The notes under the pieces are model-generated. The model was not told where the DNA came from. It saw nothing but the letters and a program-made list of their open reading frames with translations, and searched no databases. A program made the translations under genes and the position numbers. A stretch of DNA of 64,000 nt, from contig BQJE01000001.1 in NCBI GenBank assembly GCA_021604545.1, positions 169,444-233,443 of the forward strand, read 5' to 3'. Of the stretch, positions 26,855 through 34,409 are shown one piece after another (within the stretch, counting starts at the first letter, position 1; each line of letters starts with the position of its first letter). This stretch comes from Micavibrio sp. GTDB lineage: Bacteria > Pseudomonadota > Alphaproteobacteria > Micavibrionales > Micavibrionaceae.

Positions 26855-28020
26855 CAAAAAATTACAGAGAAAAAACCAAGCTTGTGCATCTGGGCCGTGA
26901 TCCGGAGGATTATTACGGCATTATGAATCCGCCGATCGTGCGCGCCTCGACCATTCAATATAAAGACCTTGAGACATTTGAAACCAAAAAGGGGCAGAAA
27001 TTTACCTATGGTAATGTCGGGCATCCGCTCAGCCGTCATTTTGAGGATGCGATGGCAGAATTGGAAGGAGGATATCGATGCGTGAGCTCTTCGACCGGAC
27101 TGGCGCCGATTACCGCTTCGTTGATGGCGTTTTTAAAAGCAGGCGATCATTTGCTGATGTGTGACAGTATTTATCCGCCGACGCGCTTTGCCTGTGAGAG
27201 ATTGTTGAAGCGTTTCGGGGTTGAGGTGGAATATTACGATCCGCTGATTGGAGCCGGGATCAAGGATTTGATTAAAGACAACACGGCTGTGATTTATCTG
27301 GAATCGCCGGGCTCAGCGACGTTTGAGGTTCAGGATGTGCCGGCTATCGTCAGGGAAGCCAAAGCAAAGGATATTATTACCATCATGGATAATACCTGGG
27401 CGGGTGGATTGCTGTACCGGCCGATAGAGCACGGCGTCAATATTTCAGTTTGTGCTGCGACCAAATATATAGGCGGCCATGCCGATGTCAATTTGGGTTA
27501 TGCGGTTGCCGATAATGAGGTTAATTATAAGAAGCTAAAAAGAGCGCATGTCGATATGGGGATGTGCCCGGGGTCCGAAGAATTGTTTCTAGCGTTACGC
27601 GGCTTGCGCACCATGAAAATGCGTATGGAACAATCAGCAGAAAGCGCACTTAAGATTGCGCAGTGGCTTCAGGGTCGCGATGAAGTGCAGAAGGTTTACT
27701 ATGTAGCGCTACCCGATCATCCGGGGCAGGCGCTTTGGAAGCGTGATTTCAGCGGTGCCAATGGCGTTTTGAGTTTTCTTTTAAAAGAGACTGATAAAGA
27801 AAAGATACGTGGTTTTATTGAGGCTCTGGAGCTGTTTCCCATTGGCTCGTCATGGGGTGGGTATATGAGCTTACTCCAGCCGCAAACTGAGATGGGATAC
27901 CGTAAGACCGTTCCATGGAAAGAAGAGGGGATGTTGTTACGCTTGCAGGTGGGGCTTGAAGACGTTGATGATTTGCTAGAAGATCTCGACCAGGCCTTTC
28001 AGGTGTTCAATAACGGCTAG
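26851..28020 (+). CDS. metC: Cystathionine beta-lyase
   Basis: 389 residues, PLP-dependent, Cys/Met metabolism family. It cleaves cystathionine to homocysteine, pyruvate and ammonia in methionine synthesis. The PLP-binding Lys lies in SVCAATKYIGGHADV (about 202-216). The N-terminus TKLVHLGRDPEDYYGIMNPP and the YGNVGHPLSRHFEDAMAELE segment are typical for the alphaproteobacterial MetC group. It ends by overlapping the convergent XRE regulator gene by 4 bp (CTAG, both stops shared). Confidence 0.92.
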   Translation: MTKNYREKTKLVHLGRDPEDYYGIMNPPIVRASTIQYKDLETFETKKGQKFTYGNVGHPLSRHFEDAMAELEGGYRCVSSSTGLAPITASLMAFLKAGDHLLMCDSIYPPTRFACERLLKRFGVEVEYYDPLIGAGIKDLIKDNTAVIYLESPGSATFEVQDVPAIVREAKAKDIITIMDNTWAGGLLYRPIEHGVNISVCAATKYIGGHADVNLGYAVADNEVNYKKLKRAHVDMGMCPGSEELFLALRGLRTMKMRMEQSAESALKIAQWLQGRDEVQKVYYVALPDHPGQALWKRDFSGANGVLSFLLKETDKEKIRGFIEALELFPIGSSWGGYMSLLQPQTEMGYRKTVPWKEEGMLLRLQVGLEDVDDLLEDLDQAFQVFNNG

Positions 28021-28334
28021 GCCGCTAAAACTCCGACATTAACGTGAAGAGCTTGTGCGATAGATTTCATTGCGCGGATCGAGCCATCTTTTTTCCCGGT
28101 TTCAATTTCGGTTAAGTACGGGCGGGAGATGCCGGCTTCGCGCGCCAGTTCGGCCTGAGTCATGCCGTGATGTTTGCGCAGGATTTTCACCGGGTTTTCT
28201 TCCTGAGCCGTTAGGCGGTCGAGAATCTCTTCCGGAAGTTTGTCATCTTCCTGTGCGTTGGTGAGGCCGCGGTAATCATGCAACGGCACCAGAACGTAGG
28301 GTTTTCCCTGGATATGTAATAAGTCATACTTCAT
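28017..28334 (-). CDS. XRE-family regulator, antitoxin-like
   Basis: About 105 residues from the ATG at 28334, with an alternative ATG pair at 28361/28358. The N-terminal stretch MKYDLLHIQGKPYVLVPLHDYRGL resembles the dimerising strand region of antitoxins. An XRE helix-turn-helix follows: RKHHGMTQAELAREAGISRP with YLTEIETGKKDGSIRAMKSI (about 53-92). No toxin gene lies next to it: one neighbour is metC, the other lpxR. I prefer 28334 because a perfect palindrome sits between the two start options and would be left as operator or leader. It could be a solitary antitoxin-derived regulator. Confidence 0.82.
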   Translation of the reverse strand: MKYDLLHIQGKPYVLVPLHDYRGLTNAQEDDKLPEEILDRLTAQEENPVKILRKHHGMTQAELAREAGISRPYLTEIETGKKDGSIRAMKSIAQALHVNVGVLAA

Positions 28335-28339
28335 GTACA

Positions 28340-28358
28340 ATGTCTCTTTCGGAGACAT
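28340..28358. promoter_or_regulatory. Palindrome at the start of the XRE gene (candidate operator)
   Basis: ATGTCTC (28340-28346), TTTCG, GAGACAT (28352-28358): 7-bp perfect arms around a 5-base centre, lying 5 bases upstream of the preferred ATG. XRE antitoxin-type proteins normally repress their own promoter through such sites; the RNA form could also fold as a hairpin next to the start codon. Confidence 0.5.
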
Positions 28359-28388
28359 CATAGCCTAAAGAAATTGGTACGGGAAGTG

Positions 28389-29423
28389 TTAAAAACGGGT
28401 GGTTAAAGTAAGCGCGCCAAAAACACTTTCGGCGCCCTGGCCGTCAAATTCCTGTGAGCGGCCATTGATCGAATAGGACAGACGGTAATCATCATAGGTG
28501 AAAGCTACTCCGGCACTGACATCACCAACCAGCGGTTTTTTGTCGACATCGGGGCTGTCGGTGAAGGTGTTGCCGTCGAGGAAAATATTGCGGCCAACGG
28601 CGCGTAGATCAAACCCGGCAAAAGCATGCCAGCTCCAGTCCTGATCCGGGGTTTCAAAAAATCCGGTGCCGGGCATGGATGGGCGCACGCGCGGTGGGGT
28701 GTCCTGGAAATAATTTTGGTAGGGGCCGAAGACAAATGTTATGCCTGTGCCGGCGTAAGTATAAACATTGCCGAGTGAGAGATTGATGTTGGGCTCTGCG
28801 CGTAAAAGGTAATCACCCATCTTGTAATTAAAGGCCACTGGCCAGCGTCGTTGCCATGACAGGATAATGCCCGGTTCAAAATCAAGCTGGTTGTCCCAGC
28901 CACGTGGCGTTGGTGAGTTGGTGATGTGGGTATGAATGAATTTCTGCGCTTGTTTGCCGAGCGCTTCCGGGCCGACAACGCCGAGTGTTAGTTCAAGCTC
29001 ATCAATGTGATTGTCGGTAAAGGTGGCCATACCAACCGAGCCGTAAAGCCAGGCGGCCCAGGGGCGGTCACCGTTTTGCGGTCCGGAAATTTTTATATCG
29101 TCGGGTGTATAGATATTATGACCGAGCGAGAAAAATGTGCTGGTGGTTTCATTAAGGTCAAAAGTTGGCACCATATCGGCCAGCGTATCAATGCCTTCGG
29201 GGACGGGGGTGTTGACGTTGAACCAGCTAAAGCGCACGCCGCTGGTGTAAAAACGATCGGTGCCGCCGCCGAGCGAGTCATTTTCAATCGCCAGGCTGAT
29301 ATAGTTTTTATCCTCGGCTTGTTTAACGCGCGCAGCTGTGGTGTCCTGTAACGTTTGGGCGTTGGCTGGTGTGCAGGCAAGTGCGGTGAGGGCAAGGGCA
29401 ATGAAAAGGATTTTTTTAGCCAT
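28389..29423 (-). CDS. lpxR: LpxR-like outer-membrane lipid A deacylase (DUF2219)
   Basis: 344 residues from the ATG at 29423, giving a proper signal peptide (AKKILFIALALTALACTPANAQ). The longer frame to 29729 is shadow. The family pattern is seen in LAIENDSLGGGTDRFYTSGVRFSW (about 38-61; broken here for quotation), where N and D residues bind Ca2+, and in FFSLGHNIYTPDDIK (about 93-107) carrying the catalytic His. Alternating strands and a terminal Phe (LTLTTRF) fit a 12-stranded barrel. LpxR removes the 3'-acyloxyacyl chain of lipid A, so the organism may remodel its LPS. Confidence 0.85.
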   Translation of the reverse strand: MAKKILFIALALTALACTPANAQTLQDTTAARVKQAEDKNYISLAIENDSLGGGTDRFYTSGVRFSWFNVNTPVPEGIDTLADMVPTFDLNETTSTFFSLGHNIYTPDDIKISGPQNGDRPWAAWLYGSVGMATFTDNHIDELELTLGVVGPEALGKQAQKFIHTHITNSPTPRGWDNQLDFEPGIILSWQRRWPVAFNYKMGDYLLRAEPNINLSLGNVYTYAGTGITFVFGPYQNYFQDTPPRVRPSMPGTGFFETPDQDWSWHAFAGFDLRAVGRNIFLDGNTFTDSPDVDKKPLVGDVSAGVAFTYDDYRLSYSINGRSQEFDGQGAESVFGALTLTTRF

Positions 29424-29503
29424 AGCCCTAATAAGCACAAATATGACGGCCCGTGAATAAAAATCCTGATGACTTGGTGCATCCAGTGGTTTAAAATTGC
29501 CCG

Positions 29504-30154
29504 ATGCAGTCTTTGAACACATACGAACATAAACCTCCCGAAAATGTAGAGCCGAAGCAGCTGGTGCTCTTGCTACACGGTCTTGGTGCGGACGGGCGGG
29601 ATTTGATGGGGTTGGCGCCGCTATTTGCGCAAGATCTGCCAGAAGCGGTGTTTGTATCGCCTGATGCGCCGTTTTCCTGTGACATGGCCCCGATGGGCTA
29701 TCAGTGGTTTTCTTTGCAGGATCGCTCACCTGAGCCGATTTTAAAAGGCGTGCAGAAAGCTGCGCCGATATTGGAGGCGTTCATTGATGAGCAGCTTGAG
29801 AAATATGGGTTAACGGCTGATAAACTAGTGTTGCTTGGGTTTTCGCAGGGCACAATGATGAGTTTGTATAGCGGGCCACGTTATTCTAGCCAAATAGCAG
29901 GAATTTTGGGGTATTCGGGTGCGCTGGTGTGGGAAGAGGATACAGATGCAGGTTCTTTGCAGAAAATGCCGGTTCATCTGATCCATGGGGAAGCCGATGA
30001 CATCGTACCGGTGCAGGCACGAGCTCATGCGCAGGAATCTCTCGAAAAGGCAGGGTTTACGGTGTCCGGTCATACTGTGCCGGATCTGCCGCACGGTATT
30101 GATGAAGCGGGGATAAAGAGTGGTTCGGAGTTTTTAAAGCGGGTATTTGAGTGA
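29504..30154 (+). CDS. Phospholipase/carboxylesterase family alpha/beta hydrolase
   Basis: 216 residues of the carboxylesterase/APT group. Oxyanion segment LLLHGLGADGRD (23-34), nucleophile Ser in LLGFSQGTMM (about 109-118), Asp in HGEADDIVPVQ (about 164-174) and His in PDLPHGIDEAG complete the triad. Such enzymes cleave esters such as lysophospholipids or acyl thioesters; the natural substrate is unknown. No signal peptide. It is divergent from lpxR with an 80-bp gap and is followed after 3 bp by a small membrane-protein gene. Confidence 0.9.
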   Translation: MQSLNTYEHKPPENVEPKQLVLLLHGLGADGRDLMGLAPLFAQDLPEAVFVSPDAPFSCDMAPMGYQWFSLQDRSPEPILKGVQKAAPILEAFIDEQLEKYGLTADKLVLLGFSQGTMMSLYSGPRYSSQIAGILGYSGALVWEEDTDAGSLQKMPVHLIHGEADDIVPVQARAHAQESLEKAGFTVSGHTVPDLPHGIDEAGIKSGSEFLKRVFE

Positions 30155-30157
30155 GCT

Positions 30158-30415
30158 ATGGATTTTTATAACGTATTTATGATGAGTATGCTTCTTATCG
30201 CCCTTTGTTCTTGGGCTATGACGCTGTTTCATATGTCAATGCTATACAGGCAAGCATCTCGAATAAAAGGAAAGCGTGAGGCGTTGTTTGCTAATACTTG
30301 GCTGTCTTTTTTTGACGAAGATAAAGTTATTACAAAACATCGCCGAAGGATATTTCAATATGCAGTATTCTTCTTTTTTATCGTTGCTGTACTTTCGTTG
30401 GTACCCAGCTTTTGA
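30158..30415 (+). CDS. Small two-helix membrane protein
   Basis: 85 residues, no family recognised. A first helix (about 6-28, MSMLLIALCSWAMTLFHMSM) is followed by a basic loop (QASRIKGKREAL) and an aromatic segment, then a second helix near the C-terminus (about 64-82, IFQYAVFFFFIVAVLSLV). It starts 3 bp after the esterase gene, so probably co-translated; function unknown. Confidence 0.7.
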   Translation: MDFYNVFMMSMLLIALCSWAMTLFHMSMLYRQASRIKGKREALFANTWLSFFDEDKVITKHRRRIFQYAVFFFFIVAVLSLVPSF

Positions 30416-30672
30416 AAGCTAGCATTTATTTTAGAACAGGACGAAATAAAATTGCGCGGAAACTGCCCTCAAACGAGAACTTGTCAAGATAATTCACCAA
30501 AAAACACACGTGTTTATACGGCAGTGCAATATTAGAGTGATTTCTTAAAAGACATTATCTAACGCACAGGAATTCCACAGGTTTTTCCACATGCACTAAA
30601 TGTTGCGGCGCAGTAAAAACGCCTGTGCAGCATGAAAAATCGGCGGTAAACCCACGGAATCCGCCATTGTCG
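30416..30672. other. Non-coding stretch upstream of HNH gene
   Basis: The 366-bp gap to the next coding start holds no supported gene. Its left part (30416-30672) is AT-rich with two imperfect DnaA-box-like words (TTTTTCCACA near 30582 and AATTCCACA) that I do not consider a replication origin. Its right part carries the promoter and folded leader of the HNH gene. Confidence 0.5.
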
Positions 30673-30681
30673 TGGTATAAT
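30673..30681 (+). promoter_or_regulatory. Extended -10 promoter for HNH gene
   Basis: TGGTATAAT (30673-30681) is a TGn extended -10 with a perfect TATAAT; no good -35 stands 17 bases upstream, as allowed for extended -10 promoters. Start near 30688 gives a leader of about 94 nt. Confidence 0.5.
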
Positions 30682-30731
30682 AAAGTTACAAGACTCGTGA
30701 GGTCTTTTGCCCGGTTTAGGGCTCACTATAG

Positions 30732-30781
30732 AAAGGCCTCCAGCCGTAGCGATACGGCAAACGGAAAGGAGTGTGGCCTTT
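30732..30781 (+). promoter_or_regulatory. Folded leader with buried ribosome binding site before HNH gene
   Basis: AAAGGCC (30732-30738) and GGCCTTT (30775-30781) form a 7-bp stem ending directly at the ATG. Inside it lie a 6-bp hairpin GCCGTA/TACGGC closed by the GNRA loop GCGA (30743-30758) and the ribosome binding site AAAGGAG (about 30765-30771). Folding would limit access to the start. Confidence 0.5.
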
Positions 30782-31351
30782 ATGGAGACGACAACACCAT
30801 TACAGCAATGCCCGGCTTTGATATTGAACGCCGATTTCCGGCCACTCAGTTATTTTCCCCTCTCAACATGGTCCTGGCAGGATGCGGTGAAAGCCATATT
30901 CAGAGATAGCGTCACCGTTGTTTCCGAGTATGAGCGGGTTATTCGCTCGCCAACCTGTGAGCTGAAACTGCCAAGTGTATTGGCGCTTAAAGAATATGTG
31001 CCAACGGCACGAAGCCCGGCCTTTACGAGATTTAATGTTTTTCTGCGTGATCATTGGTCCTGCCAGTATTGCGCAAGTGGGTTTAAGACCCACGAACTGA
31101 CTTTTGATCACGTGATACCAAAATCACGTGGCGGACGAACAACCTGGGACAATATTGTCGCGGCTTGTCAGTCCTGTAACACGACAAAAGGGAATCGAAT
31201 GCCGCATGAGGTAAAGATGTACCCTGTTACAGAGCCAAGACAGCCGACGATTTTTGAGCTCCAGGATCAGGGACGGAGATTCCCTCCAAATTTCTTACAT
31301 AAGAGTTGGGGGGATTTTTTGTATTGGGACACCGAGTTGGTGGACTCATAG
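30782..31351 (+). CDS. HNH endonuclease
   Basis: 189 residues from the ATG at 30782, preceded by AAAGGAG; the longer frame from 30707 lacks support. The core reads WSCQYCASGFK (Zn ribbon Cys pair), LTFDHVIPKSRGGRTTWDN (His of HNH) and IVAACQSCNTTKGNR (second Cys pair), about residues 97-145. The N-terminal 60 residues form a conserved alpha/beta extension (CPALILNADFRPLSYFPLST) typical of a group of widely distributed alphaproteobacterial HNH proteins with unknown cellular role. It is followed after 58 bp by a membrane-protein gene. Confidence 0.9.
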   Translation: METTTPLQQCPALILNADFRPLSYFPLSTWSWQDAVKAIFRDSVTVVSEYERVIRSPTCELKLPSVLALKEYVPTARSPAFTRFNVFLRDHWSCQYCASGFKTHELTFDHVIPKSRGGRTTWDNIVAACQSCNTTKGNRMPHEVKMYPVTEPRQPTIFELQDQGRRFPPNFLHKSWGDFLYWDTELVDS

Positions 31352-31377
31352 CAATAGGCATCCATTTTGGAAGCGTA

Positions 31378-31394
31378 TTGCATGTAACGTGCAA
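31378..31394. promoter_or_regulatory. 17-bp palindrome upstream of small membrane protein gene
   Basis: TTGCATGTAACGTGCAA is symmetric around A31386 except for one base pair. It ends 4 bases before the AAAGGAG box of the gene at 31410 and has the size of a dimeric repressor site. Confidence 0.4.
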
Positions 31395-31409
31395 CGAAAG
31401 GAGAAAAAT

Positions 31410-31739
31410 ATGTTTTCGCATATCACAAATCTTGCACACGTACGGTCTTTAACGCAGGCTGTTGGATTCTTTGTATTTTATTCAATACTGCTTATCGGCC
31501 TAACAACTTTCCTTGGCGATGTTAATGGACTGCTTAGTCTTGTAGAAGTCGGTTCTATTAGCACACTTGTAGGTGCCGGTTGGACGATGGTCTTGTCCAG
31601 CATGATCCTGTCAGGAAAGAAACTGACCAACGACATGATGGCTGTGATCATCGCGGTTGTAGGGATTTATCTCTCTTATACCGTTGATGTAACGATCGGC
31701 ATGGTTGTTGCGGCATACCTGACTACGTTAGGTAAGTAA
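31410..31739 (+). CDS. Small membrane protein (three helices) with R-[ST]-L-x-Q-x-VGFF signature
   Basis: 109 residues from the ATG at 31410 (GAAAGGAG upstream). The N-terminal segment VRSLTQAVGFFVFYSILLIGL leads into a first membrane helix; two more follow (about 47-68 and 78-103). The start strongly resembles the 41-residue protein at 32886 (KRTLKQSVGFFIFHSALVL), so the two are paralogous at least over 30 residues. No family recognised. A tandem pair of terminators follows. Confidence 0.75.
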   Translation: MFSHITNLAHVRSLTQAVGFFVFYSILLIGLTTFLGDVNGLLSLVEVGSISTLVGAGWTMVLSSMILSGKKLTNDMMAVIIAVVGIYLSYTVDVTIGMVVAAYLTTLGK

Positions 31740-31741
31740 TT

Positions 31742-31772
31742 AAAAAGAGCCCTTATCTTTTGGGGCCTTTTT
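31742..31772 (+). terminator. Rho-independent terminator after membrane protein gene
   Basis: AAAAAG(A)GCCC paired with GGGC(G)CTTTTT, one bulged A, loop about 9 bases, followed by the T run in 31768-31772. It begins 3 bases after the stop codon. Confidence 0.65.
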
Positions 31773-31779
31773 GGGAAGG

Positions 31780-31812
31780 AAAGCCGGGCTGCGAAAGTGG
31801 TCCGGCTTTTCA
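31780..31812 (+). terminator. Second terminator hairpin
   Basis: AAAGCCGG (31780-31787) and CCGGCTTT (31802-31809), 8 perfect pairs, loop 14, then TCAC. It probably backs up the first terminator, in an area that otherwise contains only a tandem repeat. Confidence 0.5.
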
Positions 31813-31842
31813 CTTTTATTCGGTGCTCTTGTCATTTTTAAC

Positions 31843-31902
31843 CACAGAGCACACAGAGGAAACACAGAGCACACAGAGGAAACACAGAGTTCACAGAGAG
31901 TG
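31843..31902. repeat. Tandem 20-bp repeat (CACAGAG type)
   Basis: Two identical 20-base units CACAGAGCACACAGAGGAAA (31843-31862, 31863-31882) and a diverged third (31883-31902). Repeats of this CACAGAG class are scattered in many bacterial genomes and are often mis-called as coding. Confidence 0.85.
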
Positions 31903-31922
31903 CTTTTTCAAGAAGCAAATAA

Positions 31923-32435
31923 TTAGCTATGAACCTTGTGTAATCCTGTGGATTCTAAAATTTGCTTATGTGTTTCGGATGATTCCTGCATAAACTGGTC
32001 CAGTTCTTCCATATGCTCACTTGCAAGCTGCATTAATGCGTCAAGATGTTGCATTGTATCTATATTGAACTGTTGGTTTAGTCTTGTTTGGGTGTCCAGG
32101 GTATAAATGTTTGCCTGCGACATAAGACCAAAAATATGTTGTTTATGTCTGAAGGCTTGTTCTTCGGTTACAACTTCGTCTTGGATGTCATCATAAAGTT
32201 TTTGCGCTTGCACAACTTTGTTCATCATTATGAAGGTTTGCATCTGATCTGCGGTTAGTCCCAGTTCCTGATATTTAGCAGGATCTCTGTGGTGGTACCC
32301 TGCTTCCTCGAGCAAATTGGCGACTTCCACAAGCTTATGTAGAACCTCTTTTCTTTGTTCATGGATTTCCAATGCTTCTTTAAAGGCAAGGCGGGCAGCA
32401 AGAGCGGCGGATTGTTGATGTGGTGTTTTAGGCAT
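31923..32435 (-). CDS. Orphan helical protein (~170 residues)
   Basis: No family recognised. The ATG at 32435 has GAGGAT 7 bases upstream and overlaps the preceding gene by 8 bp. The protein is all-helical, soluble and charged, with stretches EIHEQRKEVLHKLVEVANLL and MQHLDALMQLASEHMEELDQ likely to form coiled coils. No signal peptide or Cys clusters. It is second in a two-gene unit with the 92-residue orphan and sits between two paralogous small membrane proteins. Confidence 0.7.
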   Translation of the reverse strand: MPKTPHQQSAALAARLAFKEALEIHEQRKEVLHKLVEVANLLEEAGYHHRDPAKYQELGLTADQMQTFIMMNKVVQAQKLYDDIQDEVVTEEQAFRHKQHIFGLMSQANIYTLDTQTRLNQQFNIDTMQHLDALMQLASEHMEELDQFMQESSETHKQILESTGLHKVHS

Positions 32436-32706
32436 TGTTTGAATCCTCATCTTTTATAAATATAGATTCAAGTTTATTCAAATGATTCTGAGCTTCTTGA
32501 ATGGTATGTAGCCAGAACCATCGCCACTCTCTAAAATCTTCTTCTTCGGCGATAGATTCCAAAGCTGCTTTAAGCAACCCTTCACAAATAGTGCGGTTTT
32601 TTATCCCTTTTCTTTGCCATACCGCGGCACGCCGCACGGCATCTCCAAATACAATCATGCGGTATTCTTCTTCGGGGTCTTTCATGAATTTTTGAAACTC
32701 TGTCAT
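32428..32706 (-). CDS. Orphan 92-residue helical protein
   Basis: No family recognised. The start ATG at 32706 is preceded by AGAGAGTGAGAA. The protein is acidic, Trp-rich in the middle (EWRWFWLHTIQEAQNHL) and helical throughout. It overlaps the downstream orphan by 8 bp, so both are translated together. The Trp cluster might contact a membrane surface or partner; this is only a suggestion. Confidence 0.65.
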   Translation of the reverse strand: MTEFQKFMKDPEEEYRMIVFGDAVRRAAVWQRKGIKNRTICEGLLKAALESIAEEEDFREWRWFWLHTIQEAQNHLNKLESIFIKDEDSNNA

Positions 32707-32885
32707 TATTCTCACTCTCTGTGTTTATGCCCTGAAATTGTATCAAAATTATGAAAATTATACAAAAAAGATTGGGTGTGTTTATTTTTGGGCCACAAAA
32801 AACCGCAGAAAAGCTTGACTTCTGGCGCCTCAAATGCTTTTTATACACAGTTTTCAATAAGATTATAGCAGCAGGGACGCACAAC

Positions 32886-33011
32886 ATGTTTGACGATTTA
32901 TTTGATTTTGCCAAAAAACGCACACTGAAACAGTCAGTGGGCTTCTTTATTTTTCACTCCGCATTGGTTTTGACAGCAATGGCTGTGATCAACATGATGG
33001 GCGCTGCTTAA
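32886..33011 (+). CDS. 41-residue single-helix membrane protein, short paralogue of the 31410 protein
   Basis: The ATG at 32886 follows AGCAGGGACG. The sequence MFDDLFDFAKKRTLKQSVGF continues into one membrane helix (about 18-36) and stops at NMMGAA. Ten of the fourteen positions in RTLKQSVGFFIFHS are identical to the 31410 protein. It lacks the second and third helices. It may be a decayed copy or a genuine mini-protein; the intact start and ribosome binding site favour the second. Confidence 0.55.
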   Translation: MFDDLFDFAKKRTLKQSVGFFIFHSALVLTAMAVINMMGAA

Positions 33012-33049
33012 AAAACCGTTCACCTTTATCGCCGAATGGTCTGCAAATA

Positions 33050-33116
33050 CCGGCTTTTTCCGCTTCCGGTACTCAAATACCTATGTGTATGTTCCGTTCC
33101 GGTTCTCAAAAGCCGG
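33050..33116. repeat. Inverted-repeat segment downstream of mini-protein
   Basis: CCGGCTTTT (33050-33058) and AAAAGCCGG (33108-33116) form 9-bp arms around 49 bases that also contain two similar direct words (CCGCTTCCGGT and CCGTTCCGGT). It could be a convergent-region terminator for the mini-protein and dsbB, or a decayed repeat element. Confidence 0.35.
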
Positions 33117-33163
33117 CATTTTCGACACATTCTGCTTCAAAGGTAAGCGGTTTTTGATTGTAG

Positions 33164-33694
33164 TTAGCGGGATTTTATTTTGAACACACTAATCAGACAT
33201 ACGACAAAAAGACCAAAGCACAGCAACACATTATAATTTGCCATGGACAGGTCAAAGATCGGGTCCGCCCAGGGAATCTCGTCGCAGCGCGCCGTTGGGG
33301 CGCTGAGGATATTCTCAAGGATGCTTTGTGGTTCATCCCCGAAGTTGGGTACGGCGCAGCCTTCGACGGCTGATTTCCACCAATGAAGCTCAACGCCAGA
33401 ATGATAAAGGGCAATGGCGCTGTTGGTTAAAAAGAGTGCGCCGCATAGTCCGATGAGGGTGATGGCTATGCCGGCTTTCTTCTCTTTTTTTATTTTGCAC
33501 AGTACTAGTCCAGCAAGAGAAACAAGCAGGGCCAGCAAGAAAGGAATGCGCTGGTAAAGGCACAGGATACAGGGCTCTAGCCCAAGGGCGACTTCGGCTG
33601 TTAATGCGCTGGCGAGAGATAAAGCGGATATGGCTGCGATGCCGGAGAGTACGACAAAAGGGCAGGACAGTAATTTTTGTATCTGCGTGATCAT
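33164..33694 (-). CDS. dsbB: Disulfide bond formation protein B
   Basis: 176 residues, four membrane helices. It re-oxidises periplasmic DsbA and passes electrons to ubiquinone. The first Cys pair is CILC (about 41-44) at the end of helix 2, after ALGLEP; the second pair is in the periplasmic loop GCAVPNFG... and ARCDEIPW (about 111-137). It begins 6 bp after exoD, so the two are likely co-transcribed. No dsbA lies in this window. Confidence 0.9.
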   Translation of the reverse strand: MITQIQKLLSCPFVVLSGIAAISALSLASALTAEVALGLEPCILCLYQRIPFLLALLVSLAGLVLCKIKKEKKAGIAITLIGLCGALFLTNSAIALYHSGVELHWWKSAVEGCAVPNFGDEPQSILENILSAPTARCDEIPWADPIFDLSMANYNVLLCFGLFVVCLISVFKIKSR

Positions 33695-33700
33695 AACAAC

Positions 33701-34324
33701 CTACATAAATGACTTAATGGTGTCTTTCACCATATCAATGCCCTCTGCACCGAAAAAGAGAACGGCATAGGCTAACATGCAGACCCATAAGGTTCCAATG
33801 ATTGCGCCGCCTAGCACCGCAACCCCATCGCGCATAATGACGCCAATTGCCATGAGAGCGATGCCGAGACTGGGGACTGTGTTGGTCAGGGGCAGGGGGA
33901 TGCAAACTGTCAGCGCCATAATTAACCCCATCAAACCGATGATGTTGGAAAAGATCCCTTGCGTGGCAAAACTAAAACGCGGACGGAAAACAACCTCCAG
34001 CTTTTTCATCCAGGGAATAACGGCGTTGAGGGTGCTATCGAATTTTTCCCGCGAGAGGTTTTTCTTTTTGATTGCCTCCGGCATCCAGATGGTGCGGCGG
34101 CCAATTGCCTGCTGCGCGGTTAAAATAATCAGCGGTGAGGCCAGCAGGATATTAATCCCCGGTGGCACGGGTATCGGCAAAGCCATCGGCGCAGCAAAGA
34201 TCAGCAGCAAAAAGCCGAAGCCACGCTCATGCAGAGCATCGAGGATATTGGCAATACTCACGTCAGAGCCACTGAGGCCCGCCTGAAAATCTGTAAACAC
34301 ATCGGAAATGGAGCGTATGGTCAT
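33701..34324 (-). CDS. ExoD-family membrane protein
   Basis: 207 residues. The family pattern is seen in ERGFGFLLLIFAAPMALPIP (about 33-52) and VPPGINILLASPLIILTAQQ, followed by a WMPEAIKKKNLSREKF loop and three C-terminal helices (GLIMALTVCIPLPLTNTVPS). ExoD was first described in Sinorhizobium as needed for exopolysaccharide production and alkaline tolerance; the mechanism is unknown. It is first gene of a two-gene unit with dsbB. Confidence 0.85.
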   Translation of the reverse strand: MTIRSISDVFTDFQAGLSGSDVSIANILDALHERGFGFLLLIFAAPMALPIPVPPGINILLASPLIILTAQQAIGRRTIWMPEAIKKKNLSREKFDSTLNAVIPWMKKLEVVFRPRFSFATQGIFSNIIGLMGLIMALTVCIPLPLTNTVPSLGIALMAIGVIMRDGVAVLGGAIIGTLWVCMLAYAVLFFGAEGIDMVKDTIKSFM

Positions 34325-34409
34325 AAGGGCTTATTGTTTCCCGTTGAAGGCTATTGTTGATTATTTGTACAGGATCGGATAAATCCTTGAAAGTCATATC
34401 TATAGCAGT

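Noticed and set aside
29424..29729. 100-residue N-terminal extension of the LpxR-like protein
   Set aside because: It would place the signal peptide internally and overlaps the esterase gene; the ATG at 29423 yields a proper signal peptide.
30560..30600. DnaA-box-like words that could suggest an origin
   Set aside because: Only two degenerate words, no AT-rich unwinding cluster, and no typical origin-neighbour genes (hemE, dnaA, parAB) nearby.
30715..30734. Word resembling a T7 promoter (CTCACTATAG)
   Set aside because: Only about 13 of 18 consensus positions agree, there is no phage context, and a standard extended -10 lies upstream.
31760..31993. Open frame translating the CACAGAG repeat (TEHTEETQSTQR type)
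   Set aside because: It is produced by a non-coding tandem repeat that creates the same spurious protein in many genomes; there is no ribosome binding site and it runs into the opposite gene.
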